Positions 28,249 through 37,712 of a DNA stretch of 64,000 bases are shown piece by piece. A model generated the notes under the pieces. The model did no database searches, had not been told where the DNA came from, and was given only the letters and a program-made list of their open reading frames with translations. Source of the stretch: an uncultured Pirellula sp. GTDB lineage: Bacteria; Planctomycetota; Planctomycetia; Pirellulales; Pirellulaceae. The stretch's first letter is position 1, and each line of letters starts with the position of its first letter. The translations under genes and the position numbers were made by a program. The stretch is taken from NCBI GenBank assembly GCA_903858115.1, contig CAIOHR010000028.1:1-64000 (forward strand), given 5' to 3'.

Positions 28249-30388
28249 GAGCTTCAAATAGATTGTTTTTATCGTCGGTCCAAAGGATAGGCTTCGCGTA
28301 GTTTTTGGTATGGGTCTGTTCTGTTTCTAAGAAGTGGCTGAGCCATTTCTCGTCGCTTGATAGAATGGCCCAAGTAGATTCATAAGCGTTCGGGCTCTCT
28401 TCTTCCTGGCCGTTGGCAAAGCAGCAGTGCATTTGTTGTGACTCAGCTAGTCCAAGTACGATCGACTTTAAATCGAAGTAGAGATTGGAAATATGAATGG
28501 CCATTTTTCCGTCTGGCTTCAAATGCCGTTTGTAAATACGCATTGCCTCGGTGGTGAGCAAGTGTACTGGAATCGCATCTCCGCTAAACGCATCCAAGAC
28601 GAGCAGGTCGAACGCTTGAGGAGCCTCTTTTTCCAGTTGTAATCTAGCATCGCCAAGAACTAGTTCGGTCGAGGCCAACGAGTCTCGAAGAAAGGTAAAG
28701 TAGTTCTGTGCTATATCGATAACATCAGGGTTGATCTCATAAAAGCGATAGTAATCACCGAGACTACCGTAGGTTGCTAACGTTCCCGCGCCTAAACCAA
28801 CCACGCCAACGCGACAATCTGGCAATCCCATGGTTCGAAGCGTTCGGCCCACACCCGAGGTTGGCGTGTAGTAGGTCGTAGGTAAGTGTAGAACGTTTTG
28901 GTCTAAAAACTGAGAACCATGGACAACTCGACCATGTACCAGTTTACGTATTTTCTTACCGGATCGAACATCATTTCCTTCGGTAACACTCAGTACTCCA
29001 TAAAAATTTCTCTTCGCAACGATCTGTTGGTTCGAGCGAGCGTTTGAAATGGTCAAAAGCAGGTAGGCAAAGGCTGGTACACCAATCGCTATGGCGACCT
29101 TACTCCAAGCAGGAACTCGCGTCGTCCACAACGTATTGGATTGGAGATATGTCGCGAGAAAGAGCATGAGGCAACACAACAGTGTCAATTGAAATTCATA
29201 GAACCCTTGGAAGATGTTCGGCGCGATCAAGCCTACAAATAGTCCTGCCATCGCACCCCCCGCCGAAATCGTCATGTAAAAGAGGGTTAGTTTGGAAGGA
29301 TGTGGCCGGTTTGACACTAATTCTCCGTGGCATACCATGCATGCAAAAAACAGTCCTGAAAAGTAGAGACTGATCTCGCAGCCCAAAGGAAGCTTCCAAT
29401 CCATCAGCCTGCTGCCGTATAAAGCGAGAAATGAAATGGCAGCGAACTGAATGCAGGGACGCCTCGAATACCAACGATCGCTTTCGAATGTTAAAATAAA
29501 GGAGAGCAAATACACGGCGAGTGGAATGACCCAGAGAAATGGGACAACCGCTGTATCTAAGCAAACTTGATTGGTTGTTGCAAGCAACATCGCTGTGGGC
29601 AGAGCAGAGCATACTAACCAACCGATCCACTTCGATCTAGAAACAACAATCGACTTATGAACATTAACGTCATCGCTGCAGTCTTGGTCTGGCTTTTCGA
29701 ATAGACAGATACTCATCCGGCTTACTTTCCAACCGGCGACGACGCAGAGCAAACCATAGAGAACGAACAGTATCGACCAAAGACCAGATTGCTCGGCAGA
29801 CGAGAAGGAGGGCTCGAACAGGAAAGGAAAGCTCAGCAAGGCCAGTACAGAACCAAGATTGGATAATGAATACAAACGATAGGGTGTGTCAATGATTCGG
29901 CTCGCGCTCAGCCAGCTCTGTAGCAATGGACCTGTTGCTGAAAGAAGAAAATACGGAGCGCCTACCTTGCATAGGAGTAACAATAAGATCAATGGTATTG
30001 GTGATTCACTTGCTGTCGGTTTCCATTGCGCGCTGGGCGCAATAGGCAAAGCACACATCGAGACGATAAGCAAAAAAACGTGAATCGCGATCTGCAATTG
30101 AAGCGTAAACCACTTGGAAAGCACGTAGGTGTACATGTATCCAGCAAACAACATCAATTGAAAAAAAAGCATGCATGTCGTCCAGACACCAGGGCTGCCT
30201 CCGAACCATGGCAGAATAAATTTGCCCAGGATCGGCTGCACCTGAAAGAGGAGAAACGCTCCCAAAAAAATGGTGATGGCAAACAAAGTCGCCCATGACC
30301 GTTGATTTCGATTCGACTTGGCAATAAGTGAATCGTCCCTCGCCTCCATGTGAGGATTACAGTTTTCCGAATGGGATGCTGTTGTCAT
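28241..30388 (-). CDS. Membrane-fused spermidine synthase-like protein
   Basis: A 715-residue protein with about a dozen membrane helices in the N-terminal two thirds (starting FLGAFLLFQVQPILGKFILP near residues 40-60, then GGSPGVWTTCMLFFQ) and a C-terminal SpeE-type Rossmann domain (VGVVGLGAGTLATYG, YEINPDVI, GDARLQLE, LVLDAFSGDAIPVHLLT). The architecture is the MFS-like/SpeE fusion common in planctomycetes. Polyamine synthesis is the family label only. The substrate of the membrane part is unknown. The ATG at 30388 is preferred over 30532. Divergent from a PQQ-like protein. Confidence 0.88.
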   Translation of the reverse strand: MTTASHSENCNPHMEARDDSLIAKSNRNQRSWATLFAITIFLGAFLLFQVQPILGKFILPWFGGSPGVWTTCMLFFQLMLFAGYMYTYVLSKWFTLQLQIAIHVFLLIVSMCALPIAPSAQWKPTASESPIPLILLLLLCKVGAPYFLLSATGPLLQSWLSASRIIDTPYRLYSLSNLGSVLALLSFPFLFEPSFSSAEQSGLWSILFVLYGLLCVVAGWKVSRMSICLFEKPDQDCSDDVNVHKSIVVSRSKWIGWLVCSALPTAMLLATTNQVCLDTAVVPFLWVIPLAVYLLSFILTFESDRWYSRRPCIQFAAISFLALYGSRLMDWKLPLGCEISLYFSGLFFACMVCHGELVSNRPHPSKLTLFYMTISAGGAMAGLFVGLIAPNIFQGFYEFQLTLLCCLMLFLATYLQSNTLWTTRVPAWSKVAIAIGVPAFAYLLLTISNARSNQQIVAKRNFYGVLSVTEGNDVRSGKKIRKLVHGRVVHGSQFLDQNVLHLPTTYYTPTSGVGRTLRTMGLPDCRVGVVGLGAGTLATYGSLGDYYRFYEINPDVIDIAQNYFTFLRDSLASTELVLGDARLQLEKEAPQAFDLLVLDAFSGDAIPVHLLTTEAMRIYKRHLKPDGKMAIHISNLYFDLKSIVLGLAESQQMHCCFANGQEEESPNAYESTWAILSSDEKWLSHFLETEQTHTKNYAKPILWTDDKNNLFEALK

Positions 30389-30686
30389 GGTTTCGTGCAG
30401 CCAGCTACTTGTTGACTCAATTTTGCCCCTACTGCAGAAGGATACGGAATCCCTATTGGGGAACATTCGACAATGAACTGATGGTTCATAACCGCGCTTC
30501 ATGGTGCGAAGTTGAACGAAAACCCGAAACAATCGAAGATTCTTCGTTTGGTGTGAGACTTTTAGGGTTATTCCGAATCTTCACACGATGCTCGTCGCGT
30601 CGGGAATTCGACAAAGTATGCCTAGGATTGTTACAATTCGAAATCGGGTTTTGAAAACAGCTGGCTACCCTTCAAGAAGAATCTAG

Positions 30687-32021
30687 ATGATGCGATTGAC
30701 TTTAGCGACTTTGTTATTGACGGCTGTGGCTGTCAGCCCTTGGATCAATAGTAAACTTTACGCGGAGGATTGGGCGCAATGGAATGGTCCCAAACGAACT
30801 GGAGAGTATGCAGAGTCGGGAGTTCTACGCGAAATACCCAAAGAAGGTCTGAAGAAGCTTTGGAGTGCACCGGTTAGCCTCGGGTACTCAGGTCCAGCGG
30901 TTTCGAACGGGCGCGTGTACGTAACCGATTACACAAAAGAATCAGGCGAATCGACAAATAACCCCGGTGGCCGAGACAAGCTAACCGGAAAAGAAGCGAT
31001 CCACTGCTTCGATGCGTCGAGCGGAAAGAAGATTTGGAGCTACAGCTACGACCGTGCCTATGAGTTGTCTTATCCGAGTGGTCCTCGAGTCACTCCGACG
31101 ATCGACGACGGCATGGTCTATTTCCTCGGTGCGGAAGGAGACTTCGCATGCTTGTCGGCAGACAAGGGTGCGGTCATTTGGAAAACGCAGTTCAAAGAAC
31201 GGTTCAAAACCGAATCACCGATGTGGGGATATGCTGCAGCGCCGCTCGTGATTGGCGATCAGATTGTGTTGCTCGCTGGCGGCGATGGATCGCTGGTTGT
31301 GTCGCTAGACAAGAAGACTGGCAAAGAGAACTGGCGAGCATTGTCTGGCAAAGAGATAGGATACTGTCCGCCCACACTGATCCGTGCCGCCAATGTAGAT
31401 CAGCTATTGATATGGGAACCGCAGAGTTTGCATGCGCTGAATCCAACGAATGGCAAAGTCTATTGGTCCACCCCATTGGTGCCTAAGTATGAAATGTCGA
31501 TCACTCCTCCGGTTGTTTCTGGTGACCTCATGTACGCCAGTGGCATCGGGGAAGTGGCACAGATGTTTCGGTTGAACCAAGACAAGCCAGGAGTCAAGGT
31601 CTTGTGGAAAGGGAATCCCAAGAACGCCGTTTATTGCAGCGAGAGCACTCCGATTTTTGAAGGGGATTACTTGTATGGTTGCGATTGCGGTAAAGGGCCG
31701 TTGATGTGCGTTCGCGCTTCAGATGGGACGAGAATGTGGGAAACGTTTCAACCTACAGCGGGTGGCGACCGTCGTGTTTCGCATGGTACGGCGTTCTTGA
31801 ACAAGGTTGGGGACCGGTACTACATCTTCAGTGAGACCGGTGACTTTATCATCGCGAAGCTTTCACCTGAGAAGTATGAAGAGGTCGGGCGATATCATGT
31901 CATAGATCCAACCAACGACTGTTTCGGCCGAAGCGTTGTTTGGAATTATCCAGCATATGCCAATCGTTGCCTCTATGTTCGAAACGATAAAGAAACAATC
32001 TGTTACTCCATAGCCCAATAA
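30687..32021 (+). CDS. PQQ-binding-like beta-propeller repeat protein, secreted
   Basis: A 444-residue exported propeller protein. The signal peptide covers residues 1-26, then DWAQWNGPKRTGEYAESG, the planctomycete opening of this family. The blades show GYSGPAVSNGRVYVTDY, DASSGKKIWSY, DKKTGKENWRA and ALNPTNGKVYWS with tryptophan-docking spacing. No catalytic site is evident. It is related to the 16172 gene in type but shorter by about 100 residues. ATG 30687 or the second Met gives the same signal peptide. It is followed 37 bases later by dinB on the same strand. Confidence 0.9.
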   Translation: MMRLTLATLLLTAVAVSPWINSKLYAEDWAQWNGPKRTGEYAESGVLREIPKEGLKKLWSAPVSLGYSGPAVSNGRVYVTDYTKESGESTNNPGGRDKLTGKEAIHCFDASSGKKIWSYSYDRAYELSYPSGPRVTPTIDDGMVYFLGAEGDFACLSADKGAVIWKTQFKERFKTESPMWGYAAAPLVIGDQIVLLAGGDGSLVVSLDKKTGKENWRALSGKEIGYCPPTLIRAANVDQLLIWEPQSLHALNPTNGKVYWSTPLVPKYEMSITPPVVSGDLMYASGIGEVAQMFRLNQDKPGVKVLWKGNPKNAVYCSESTPIFEGDYLYGCDCGKGPLMCVRASDGTRMWETFQPTAGGDRRVSHGTAFLNKVGDRYYIFSETGDFIIAKLSPEKYEEVGRYHVIDPTNDCFGRSVVWNYPAYANRCLYVRNDKETICYSIAQ

Positions 32022-32058
32022 CTGGGAAAGTTTAATAGATTGGAGAACGCTTCATAGA

Positions 32059-33270
32059 ATGGATAGCATCACGGCTGGTGAGTTGAGTGCAGCAGTCTCG
32101 TCGCAAAAACTGCGGAAGATTATCCATGTCGACATGGATGCCTTTTATGCGTCTGTCGAGCAACGAGACCGCCCGGAGTTGCGAGGGAAACCCTTAGCCG
32201 TCGGTGGATCCGCGGACGGGCGTGGTGTGGTCGCGGCTGCGAGTTATGAAGCGCGAAAGCATGGCGTGCATAGCGCGATGGCGATGCGCAAAGCGGTTCA
32301 ATTATGCCCCGATTTGGCTATCGTTCGACCTCGCATTGATTACTATTCGAAAGTTTCGAAATCCATTCACGAGATCTTTCGTGCATACACGCCGATCATC
32401 GAGCCACTATCGCTCGATGAAGCGTTTCTCGATGTGACTGCTACAGCGCATCTGTATGGTGGAGCGGAAAAGGTGGGAATAGCAGTCAAGTCTCGCATTC
32501 GTGACGAGCTATCGCTGGTCGCTTCTGTCGGAGTTGCTCCTTGTAAATTTGTTGCCAAGATAGCAAGTGATATTCGCAAGCCGGATGCGTTCGTCTGTGT
32601 GTCGCCAGCGGATGTCTTGCGGTTTCTTGAGCCATTGCCCATTGAACGTATTTGGGGTGTTGGAAAAGTCACGGCTCGCCAGTTTCGCAATCGATCCATT
32701 CGGACCATCGGTGAATTGAGGCAATTGAGTCTAGAGACGTTGGCGGAGTTGTTCGGAAATTCCGCTCAGCACTATTGGGAACTTTCGCATGGAATCGATG
32801 ATCGACCCGTCGTTTGTGATCGAGAAGCGAAAAGCATTTCCAGTGAAACGACGTTTCATGAAGATATCGCAGATCGATCCATTTTGGAGAGTTGGCTTTC
32901 ACTGTTGGTTGAGAGCGTAGCCAGACGATTGCGCAACCAGGAGCTGACTGGCAGAGGGATAGAGATCAAGGTGCGCTACAGCGACTTTCGATCGATCACG
33001 CGTTCGATGATGCTGCAGCAATCAACGGACGTTACGAACGTTTTCTTGGAAGGGGCGGAAGCTCTTTTGCGGACCAAGGTACCTGATGACGGGAGATCGG
33101 TTCGTTTGATCGGTTTCGGCATACACCATTTAAGCCATGAAGAATACCGGCAGCTTCATTTGTTGGACGAGGAGGATACAATCAAACCGCGAACAATTGA
33201 TGCTATCTCGGATACCATTGCAAATCGTTTTGGGCGAGGTGCTATTCAAAGAGGCAAGTCGAAACGTTAG
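32059..33270 (+). CDS. dinB: DNA polymerase IV (Y-family)
   Basis: A 403-residue translesion polymerase. Catalytic motifs are IIHVDMDAFYASVE (Asp25 and the steric-gate Phe29) and PLSLDEAFLDVT (Asp120-Glu121), followed by VASVGVAPCKFVAKIASD and the helix-hairpin-helix region GVGKVTARQF. The little-finger region includes SETTFHEDI. The length slightly exceeds E. coli DinB (351). ATG 32059 fits. No LexA-like box was recognised upstream. It has no obvious functional link to the flanking PQQ-like and sulfatase genes. Confidence 0.95.
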   Translation: MDSITAGELSAAVSSQKLRKIIHVDMDAFYASVEQRDRPELRGKPLAVGGSADGRGVVAAASYEARKHGVHSAMAMRKAVQLCPDLAIVRPRIDYYSKVSKSIHEIFRAYTPIIEPLSLDEAFLDVTATAHLYGGAEKVGIAVKSRIRDELSLVASVGVAPCKFVAKIASDIRKPDAFVCVSPADVLRFLEPLPIERIWGVGKVTARQFRNRSIRTIGELRQLSLETLAELFGNSAQHYWELSHGIDDRPVVCDREAKSISSETTFHEDIADRSILESWLSLLVESVARRLRNQELTGRGIEIKVRYSDFRSITRSMMLQQSTDVTNVFLEGAEALLRTKVPDDGRSVRLIGFGIHHLSHEEYRQLHLLDEEDTIKPRTIDAISDTIANRFGRGAIQRGKSKR

Positions 33271-33474
33271 TAGGATTACTTCAACGGCCCCTGCCAGCCG
33301 AGATACTTTAAAACGCCGCGGTGCCCCACTTCGCTCATCGACAGAAGCGAGTTGCCCTTTGACGATATCTTGTATCGCTGTGTCCTGCCGTAGACACAAC
33401 CCCAGCGGTAGGTGTTATGATTGAGTGGTCCCATCTAACGAACCCTTTCCCGCTCGTACTTTGGAGAAACCTGC

Positions 33475-34836
33475 ATGCGTAGTTTCAACTTGTTACTGTT
33501 GTTCACGTTCTTGGCTTTTCACGTTGACTGGTGCCATGCCACCGAGACGAAGCGACCGAACTTTTTGATTATCTACGCTGACGATCTTGGTTACGGTGAA
33601 ACCGGTATCCAGGGGTGCAAGGACATTCCGACGCCTTACATCGATTCGATTGCAAAGAATGGCTTGCGTTGTATGCAGGGATATGTTGCTGCGACATACT
33701 GCAGTCCGTCAAGGGCGGGGCTAATGACCGGCAAGTATCCGACTCGGTTTGGACATGAGTTCAACGCAGTCGCGCGTCAGAGTGGACTGTCGCTCCAAGA
33801 GATTACGATTGCCGATAGGCTTAAGAAGCTGGGCTATGCGACTGCAGTGATTGGCAAGTGGCATCTTGGGGACCCCGCGGAGTATCATCCTACCAAGCGC
33901 GGTTTCGACGAGTTCTATGGAACGCTCGCTAACACACCTTTTTTTCACCCAACGAAGTTTATTGACTCCAAGCTTTCGCCTGAGGTGAAAGCAATTGATC
34001 AAGAAGACTTCTATACGACAGAAAAATATGCGGAGCGATCCGTAGATTTTCTTGAGCGAAACCATGACAAGCCTTGGCTACTCTACTTGCCATTCAATGC
34101 GCAACACGCCCCCCTACAAGCACCCCAAAAATATCTAGACCGATTCCCCTCGATCAAGGACGAAAAGCGCAAGACATTTGCAGCCATGATGTCCGCCATG
34201 GATGATGCCGTTGGAACTGTTCTTGCAAAAGTGAAAGAAATTGGGCAAGAACAAAACACACTAGTGTTTTTCATTGCAGACAACGGGGGGCCGACTCCAT
34301 CGACCACATCCAGCAACGGGATACTCCGTGGCTTCAAGATGACAACCTTTGAAGGAGGCACGCACGTTCCGTTTTTTGTTCAATGGAGAGGAACTTTGCC
34401 TGAAGGGAAAGAGTTTAACCTGCCCGTTATGAACTTAGATGTCCTGCCAACCTGTTTGGCTGCGGCGGGTTCGCCGATAGAAGTTTCTGCTGGGCTAGAT
34501 GGAGTGGATCTTGTTCCGTTCCTAAGAGGCAAGAATCCAGCTTCACCACATGAGACTATGTACTGGCGATTTGGCGAACAATGGGCCGTTCGGCATGGAG
34601 ACTGGAAACTTGTTGTATCCAAAGGTGGAAGCGGAAGACCGGAACTGTACAACCTTGCGAAAGACATGAGCGAATCCATTGACTTGGCAAGTAATGAACC
34701 CAAACGTGTTGCGGAAATGAAGAAGCTTTATGACGCGTGGAGCGCCCAACAAGCCGAAGCAACCGTCAAGGATGCAAAGGGAAGTACTGCGCCCAAGAAA
34801 AAGTTGAAGCAAAAGAATTCCTCTGCAACAAAATAA
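33475..34836 (+). CDS. Sulfatase (arylsulfatase type), secreted
   Basis: A 453-residue type I sulfatase. The signal peptide (1-22) ends near WCHA. Then RPNFLIIYADDLGYGE gives the metal-binding Asp36-Asp37, and CSPSR (76-80) has the Cys converted to formylglycine. Later motifs include KWHLG, FFIADNGG and a lysine-rich tail (about residues 440-453). It should hydrolyse sulfate esters of polysaccharides outside the cytoplasm, one of many in planctomycetes. The anaerobic-maturase or FGE gene is not in the window. The start ATG at 33475 is sound. Confidence 0.95.
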   Translation: MRSFNLLLLFTFLAFHVDWCHATETKRPNFLIIYADDLGYGETGIQGCKDIPTPYIDSIAKNGLRCMQGYVAATYCSPSRAGLMTGKYPTRFGHEFNAVARQSGLSLQEITIADRLKKLGYATAVIGKWHLGDPAEYHPTKRGFDEFYGTLANTPFFHPTKFIDSKLSPEVKAIDQEDFYTTEKYAERSVDFLERNHDKPWLLYLPFNAQHAPLQAPQKYLDRFPSIKDEKRKTFAAMMSAMDDAVGTVLAKVKEIGQEQNTLVFFIADNGGPTPSTTSSNGILRGFKMTTFEGGTHVPFFVQWRGTLPEGKEFNLPVMNLDVLPTCLAAAGSPIEVSAGLDGVDLVPFLRGKNPASPHETMYWRFGEQWAVRHGDWKLVVSKGGSGRPELYNLAKDMSESIDLASNEPKRVAEMKKLYDAWSAQQAEATVKDAKGSTAPKKKLKQKNSSATK

Positions 34837-34934
34837 TGAAAGCAAAAAGTGAGGGCGAGCATAGATCACGAGAACTTGGAACCAAGAAACCGGTCAAAGC
34901 TAAAGAATCTCAGGGTGTCATGCTAAATTGAAGC

Positions 34935-34976
34935 GAGCTTAACTGGGAAACAATTTCACGTTTTCGAGTTAGGCTC
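34935..34976. terminator. Inverted repeat between convergent genes, terminator candidate
   Basis: Arms GAGCTTAACT (34935-34944) and AGTTAGGCTC (34967-34976) pair at 9 of 10 positions around a 22-base loop with a GTTTTC segment. It lies between the sulfatase end and the convergent VIT-family gene, whose stop overlaps the second arm. There is no strong T tract, so the call is tentative. Confidence 0.35.
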
Positions 34977-35670
34977 AAACTGCAGCCCCAAAGACTGCGC
35001 CAACACCAGCCGTAATCGCCATCGCTAGCGCGCCCCAGAATGTCACTCGCACCGCGGCCTTCACCCATGGAGCGCCACCTGCGTAAGCTCCAAACCCGCC
35101 GAGCAATGCAAGAAAGAGAATGGACGTTGCGACGACAATTGGGATAAGGGCATTTTGTGGTGTCAGAACTGCAGTTAGCAATGGCATTGCAGCCCCAATC
35201 GCAAAGGTACCCGCTGATGCGAACGCCGCTTGCACTGGTCGAGCGCTAAATGTATCGGAGATACCAAGCTCGTCTCGCGCATGTGCCCCTAATGCATCGT
35301 GTTTCATCAATTGGTCTGCGACTTGGCTTGCAAGTGTTGGATCCAGCCCTCGCTTCTCATAAATCGCAGCCAGTTCCGCATGCTCGTGGCTCGGGTTGGC
35401 AGCTAGTTCACCTCGCTCTCGTTCGATATCAGCCTTCTCCGTGTCTGCCTGCGAGCTCACGGAAACGTATTCGCCAGCAGCCATCGACATAGCACCGGCA
35501 ACCAATCCCGCGACTCCTGCGACAAGAATAGAGTTGCTATCGGTATTTGCGGCAGCGACTCCGACTACCAGGCTCGCGGTGGAAACGATCCCGTCGTTTG
35601 CTCCTAGAACGGCTGCTCGAAGCCATCCAATGCGATCCGTTCGGTGAAGCTCTTGGTGTGGCAATCGCAT
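34975..35670 (-). CDS. VIT1/CCC1 family transporter (iron/manganese)
   Basis: A 231-residue membrane protein of the VIT1/CCC1 family. Typical is LRAAVLGANDGIVSTASLVVGVA near 18-40, then GLVAGAMSMAAGEYVSVSSQADTE near 55-78. A charged middle segment (about 79-140, with EHAELAAIYEKRGL) is the metal-binding loop in homologues. Three more helices follow. It probably moves Fe2+ or Mn2+ across the cytoplasmic membrane. The ATG at 35670 is the only good start. No Fur-like box could be checked. Confidence 0.9.
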   Translation of the reverse strand: MRLPHQELHRTDRIGWLRAAVLGANDGIVSTASLVVGVAAANTDSNSILVAGVAGLVAGAMSMAAGEYVSVSSQADTEKADIERERGELAANPSHEHAELAAIYEKRGLDPTLASQVADQLMKHDALGAHARDELGISDTFSARPVQAAFASAGTFAIGAAMPLLTAVLTPQNALIPIVVATSILFLALLGGFGAYAGGAPWVKAAVRVTFWGALAMAITAGVGAVFGAAV

Positions 35671-35901
35671 GGTACAGGGCTCATTTTTGTGATTGAATTC
35701 GGGGAACTGCTAAGCCCGATTCTAACGGGCAACGTGCGCAATTATACAGCTTCCGTCGTTCATCACGTTAAGTTCCGCTTTTACGCCGCCAGCAATTGCT
35801 TGTTGAATGACCTTCGACTTCAATGGCTGACGGTCTAGTCTGGCGTTTTTGATAGCGATGCGCTAGCCGTCCTTCGACCGGTTTGCATTGCGAACCGAAG
35901 T

Positions 35902-36576
35902 CTAGGCAGCCGCCCGATAGACGATCGCGTTTCCTCGCTTGGAGTGGCTCTTTGTTGCGCCACAGTTCTTCATGACATAGGCAACCTGCTGAGCAAGCCA
36001 TCGCGGTTCGCCGATGGACTCCGCCAATTGCTGTGTGTCGAACAGTCTGGGGAGCTTCGGTTTTCCCAACAGGTTCCACAGGTCCTTTACCGAGCGAAGC
36101 ACGATCGCTTTGTCCATGGCCGGTTCGCGTGCTAACGAGATGTCGAGAGTTTTGTATTGTTTACGTCTCCCTCGCTTCGGTGCATCGATGCGTTTTTCGA
36201 TGCATTCGACCGAAAGGATTTCAATCGAAAGTCCATCCCGAGGAAAGACGCTCGTAAAGTGAATGAGCTCGCCAAAGAATTGAATGGGGCGTTGTTTTTT
36301 GGGACTCTTGCGGCGTCGCAGCAGTTTTCCGCTGGATTTATCATACGTTTCGATCGTTTTTAGTTCGATCCAAGGTTTAATGATTCGAATCTCATGATCC
36401 GCATCAAGCAATTGCGTAATTTTTCGACGAAGTGCTCCCAAACCTGCGTGCTGAATCTCGACCAATCGGCCTTTGGAATCGATGGCATCGATGCGATACC
36501 GGGCTTCAGCAACTTCGACACTATCAGGCGAAGCTGCGTAGAGTTGTTTGAGTTCTCGGTGGAGCGACGTCTCCAT
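35902..36576 (-). CDS. Unrecognised 224-residue basic protein, possible nuclease-like N-terminal domain
   Basis: I do not recognise the family. The N-terminal half has RYRIDAIDSKGRLVEIQHAG (about 27-46) followed by an ALRRKITQLL helix, with D-x(n)-E-x-Q spacing as in PD-(D/E)xK nuclease folds (inference). The middle is strongly basic (RRRKSPKKQR). The C-terminus (DLWNLLGKPKLPRLFDTQQLAESIGEPRWLAQQVAYVMKNCG) looks like a winged-helix DNA-binding element. No signal peptide. ATG 36576. The strand is the same as the RimK-like gene 206 bases upstream, without coupling. Confidence 0.7.
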   Translation of the reverse strand: METSLHRELKQLYAASPDSVEVAEARYRIDAIDSKGRLVEIQHAGLGALRRKITQLLDADHEIRIIKPWIELKTIETYDKSSGKLLRRRKSPKKQRPIQFFGELIHFTSVFPRDGLSIEILSVECIEKRIDAPKRGRRKQYKTLDISLAREPAMDKAIVLRSVKDLWNLLGKPKLPRLFDTQQLAESIGEPRWLAQQVAYVMKNCGATKSHSKRGNAIVYRAAA

Positions 36577-36782
36577 GGATCGATTCGAATCGTCTAGTGT
36601 TGCGGCAAACTTTCAGGCTTTCCCTGATTGACGATATCAAATGAGATATGCCTGTGACAAGCGGAAACAAGTCGCTTGCGCGACAGCGTACGGCATATCG
36701 CAGTAAACTTTGGTTCGGCAACCCAGATTCCCTGCGATAAGCGAAAATGTGGGCGGAGCTTGCTATGGTGTGCATTTTCCGA

Positions 36783-37712
36783 CTACTGGGTAATGAGTTC
36801 CAACATGCGTTTCGCGATGTCTATACCGACTGCAGTGGCCGTGGCTCTCCAGCCAGGGACTGCGTTGACTTCAATCAAGACATTTCGACCGTCGTTGTCC
36901 TCGATTACATCGACTCCGACCATCCAGCCATCTACAATCTTTGCCGCTCGATAAGCGATGTCAGCTTGCTCAAATGTCGGCTCGATTCGAGTGGCAGTTC
37001 CACCTTGTGATACGTTCGCTTTCCAATTGCCACCGCCATCCCGGCGAACGCAGTAGAGTTCTTCACCTAACACCAACAATCTCAAATCGGTTCCGTCATT
37101 GCGCACGAACTCCTGGATATAGATGACCGATCGCAGTTGCTCCAGCGTGCTGAAGACTCGCCAAGCGATGTCGTAATCTTGAACCCTTACAATGCCACGC
37201 CCCTCGCCGCCGAAGATCGGCTTCACGATGCAATCTTCCCCAAGAGTATTCCACGCATGGAGTGCTTCGTCACGGGTCTGACAGCAGATCGTACGGGGTG
37301 TCAAAAGTCCTTTGCTGCGTGTCTTTTGAATCGTGAGCCACTTATCGATGCACACCTCCAAGCATCGAGGCGGATTCAAAACACGCACCCCCGCTTCCTG
37401 CGCAACCTGCAATGCATTCATTCGAAAGATCACGTGCTCCAGCGAACCCAATGGCATTGTCCGAACCAGCAATGCGTCGAGTGCATTAATGTCGATGGAC
37501 GTCGTTTCACCGCGTGCTTTAGAGGCTCGAACGTTGAGCGTTTCTAAGGATTGGACCGAGAGAGTATCGAAAGTCAACGGTAGTATGTCGATGGGGTGAT
37601 GCGAATTCGCGTTGAGTTCGTTGGCCGCGCGTTGTAGGTCTCGCATGTACCAACCATCGGCGGCCCCTAGCACTCCGATACAATTCGATCGATTCATCGA
37701 AACTACATTCAT
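36783..37712 (-). CDS. RimK-like ATP-grasp ligase
   Basis: A 309-residue ATP-grasp enzyme that likely joins an amino acid, often glutamate, to an acceptor by an acyl phosphate. It has DALLVRTMPLG, KWLTIQKTRSKGLLTPRTI, DCIVKPIFGGEGRGIVRV (nucleotide loop), IYIQEFVRNDGTDLRLLVLG and VLIEVNAVPGW (metal site). The ATG at 37712 is chosen because it overlaps the stop of the LpxL-like gene as ATGA, which indicates coupling; an upstream frame to 37808 is less plausible. Cofactor ligases of this kind modify methanopterin-type pterins in some bacteria, but nothing here supports that assignment. Confidence 0.85.
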   Translation of the reverse strand: MNVVSMNRSNCIGVLGAADGWYMRDLQRAANELNANSHHPIDILPLTFDTLSVQSLETLNVRASKARGETTSIDINALDALLVRTMPLGSLEHVIFRMNALQVAQEAGVRVLNPPRCLEVCIDKWLTIQKTRSKGLLTPRTICCQTRDEALHAWNTLGEDCIVKPIFGGEGRGIVRVQDYDIAWRVFSTLEQLRSVIYIQEFVRNDGTDLRLLVLGEELYCVRRDGGGNWKANVSQGGTATRIEPTFEQADIAYRAAKIVDGWMVGVDVIEDNDGRNVLIEVNAVPGWRATATAVGIDIAKRMLELITQ

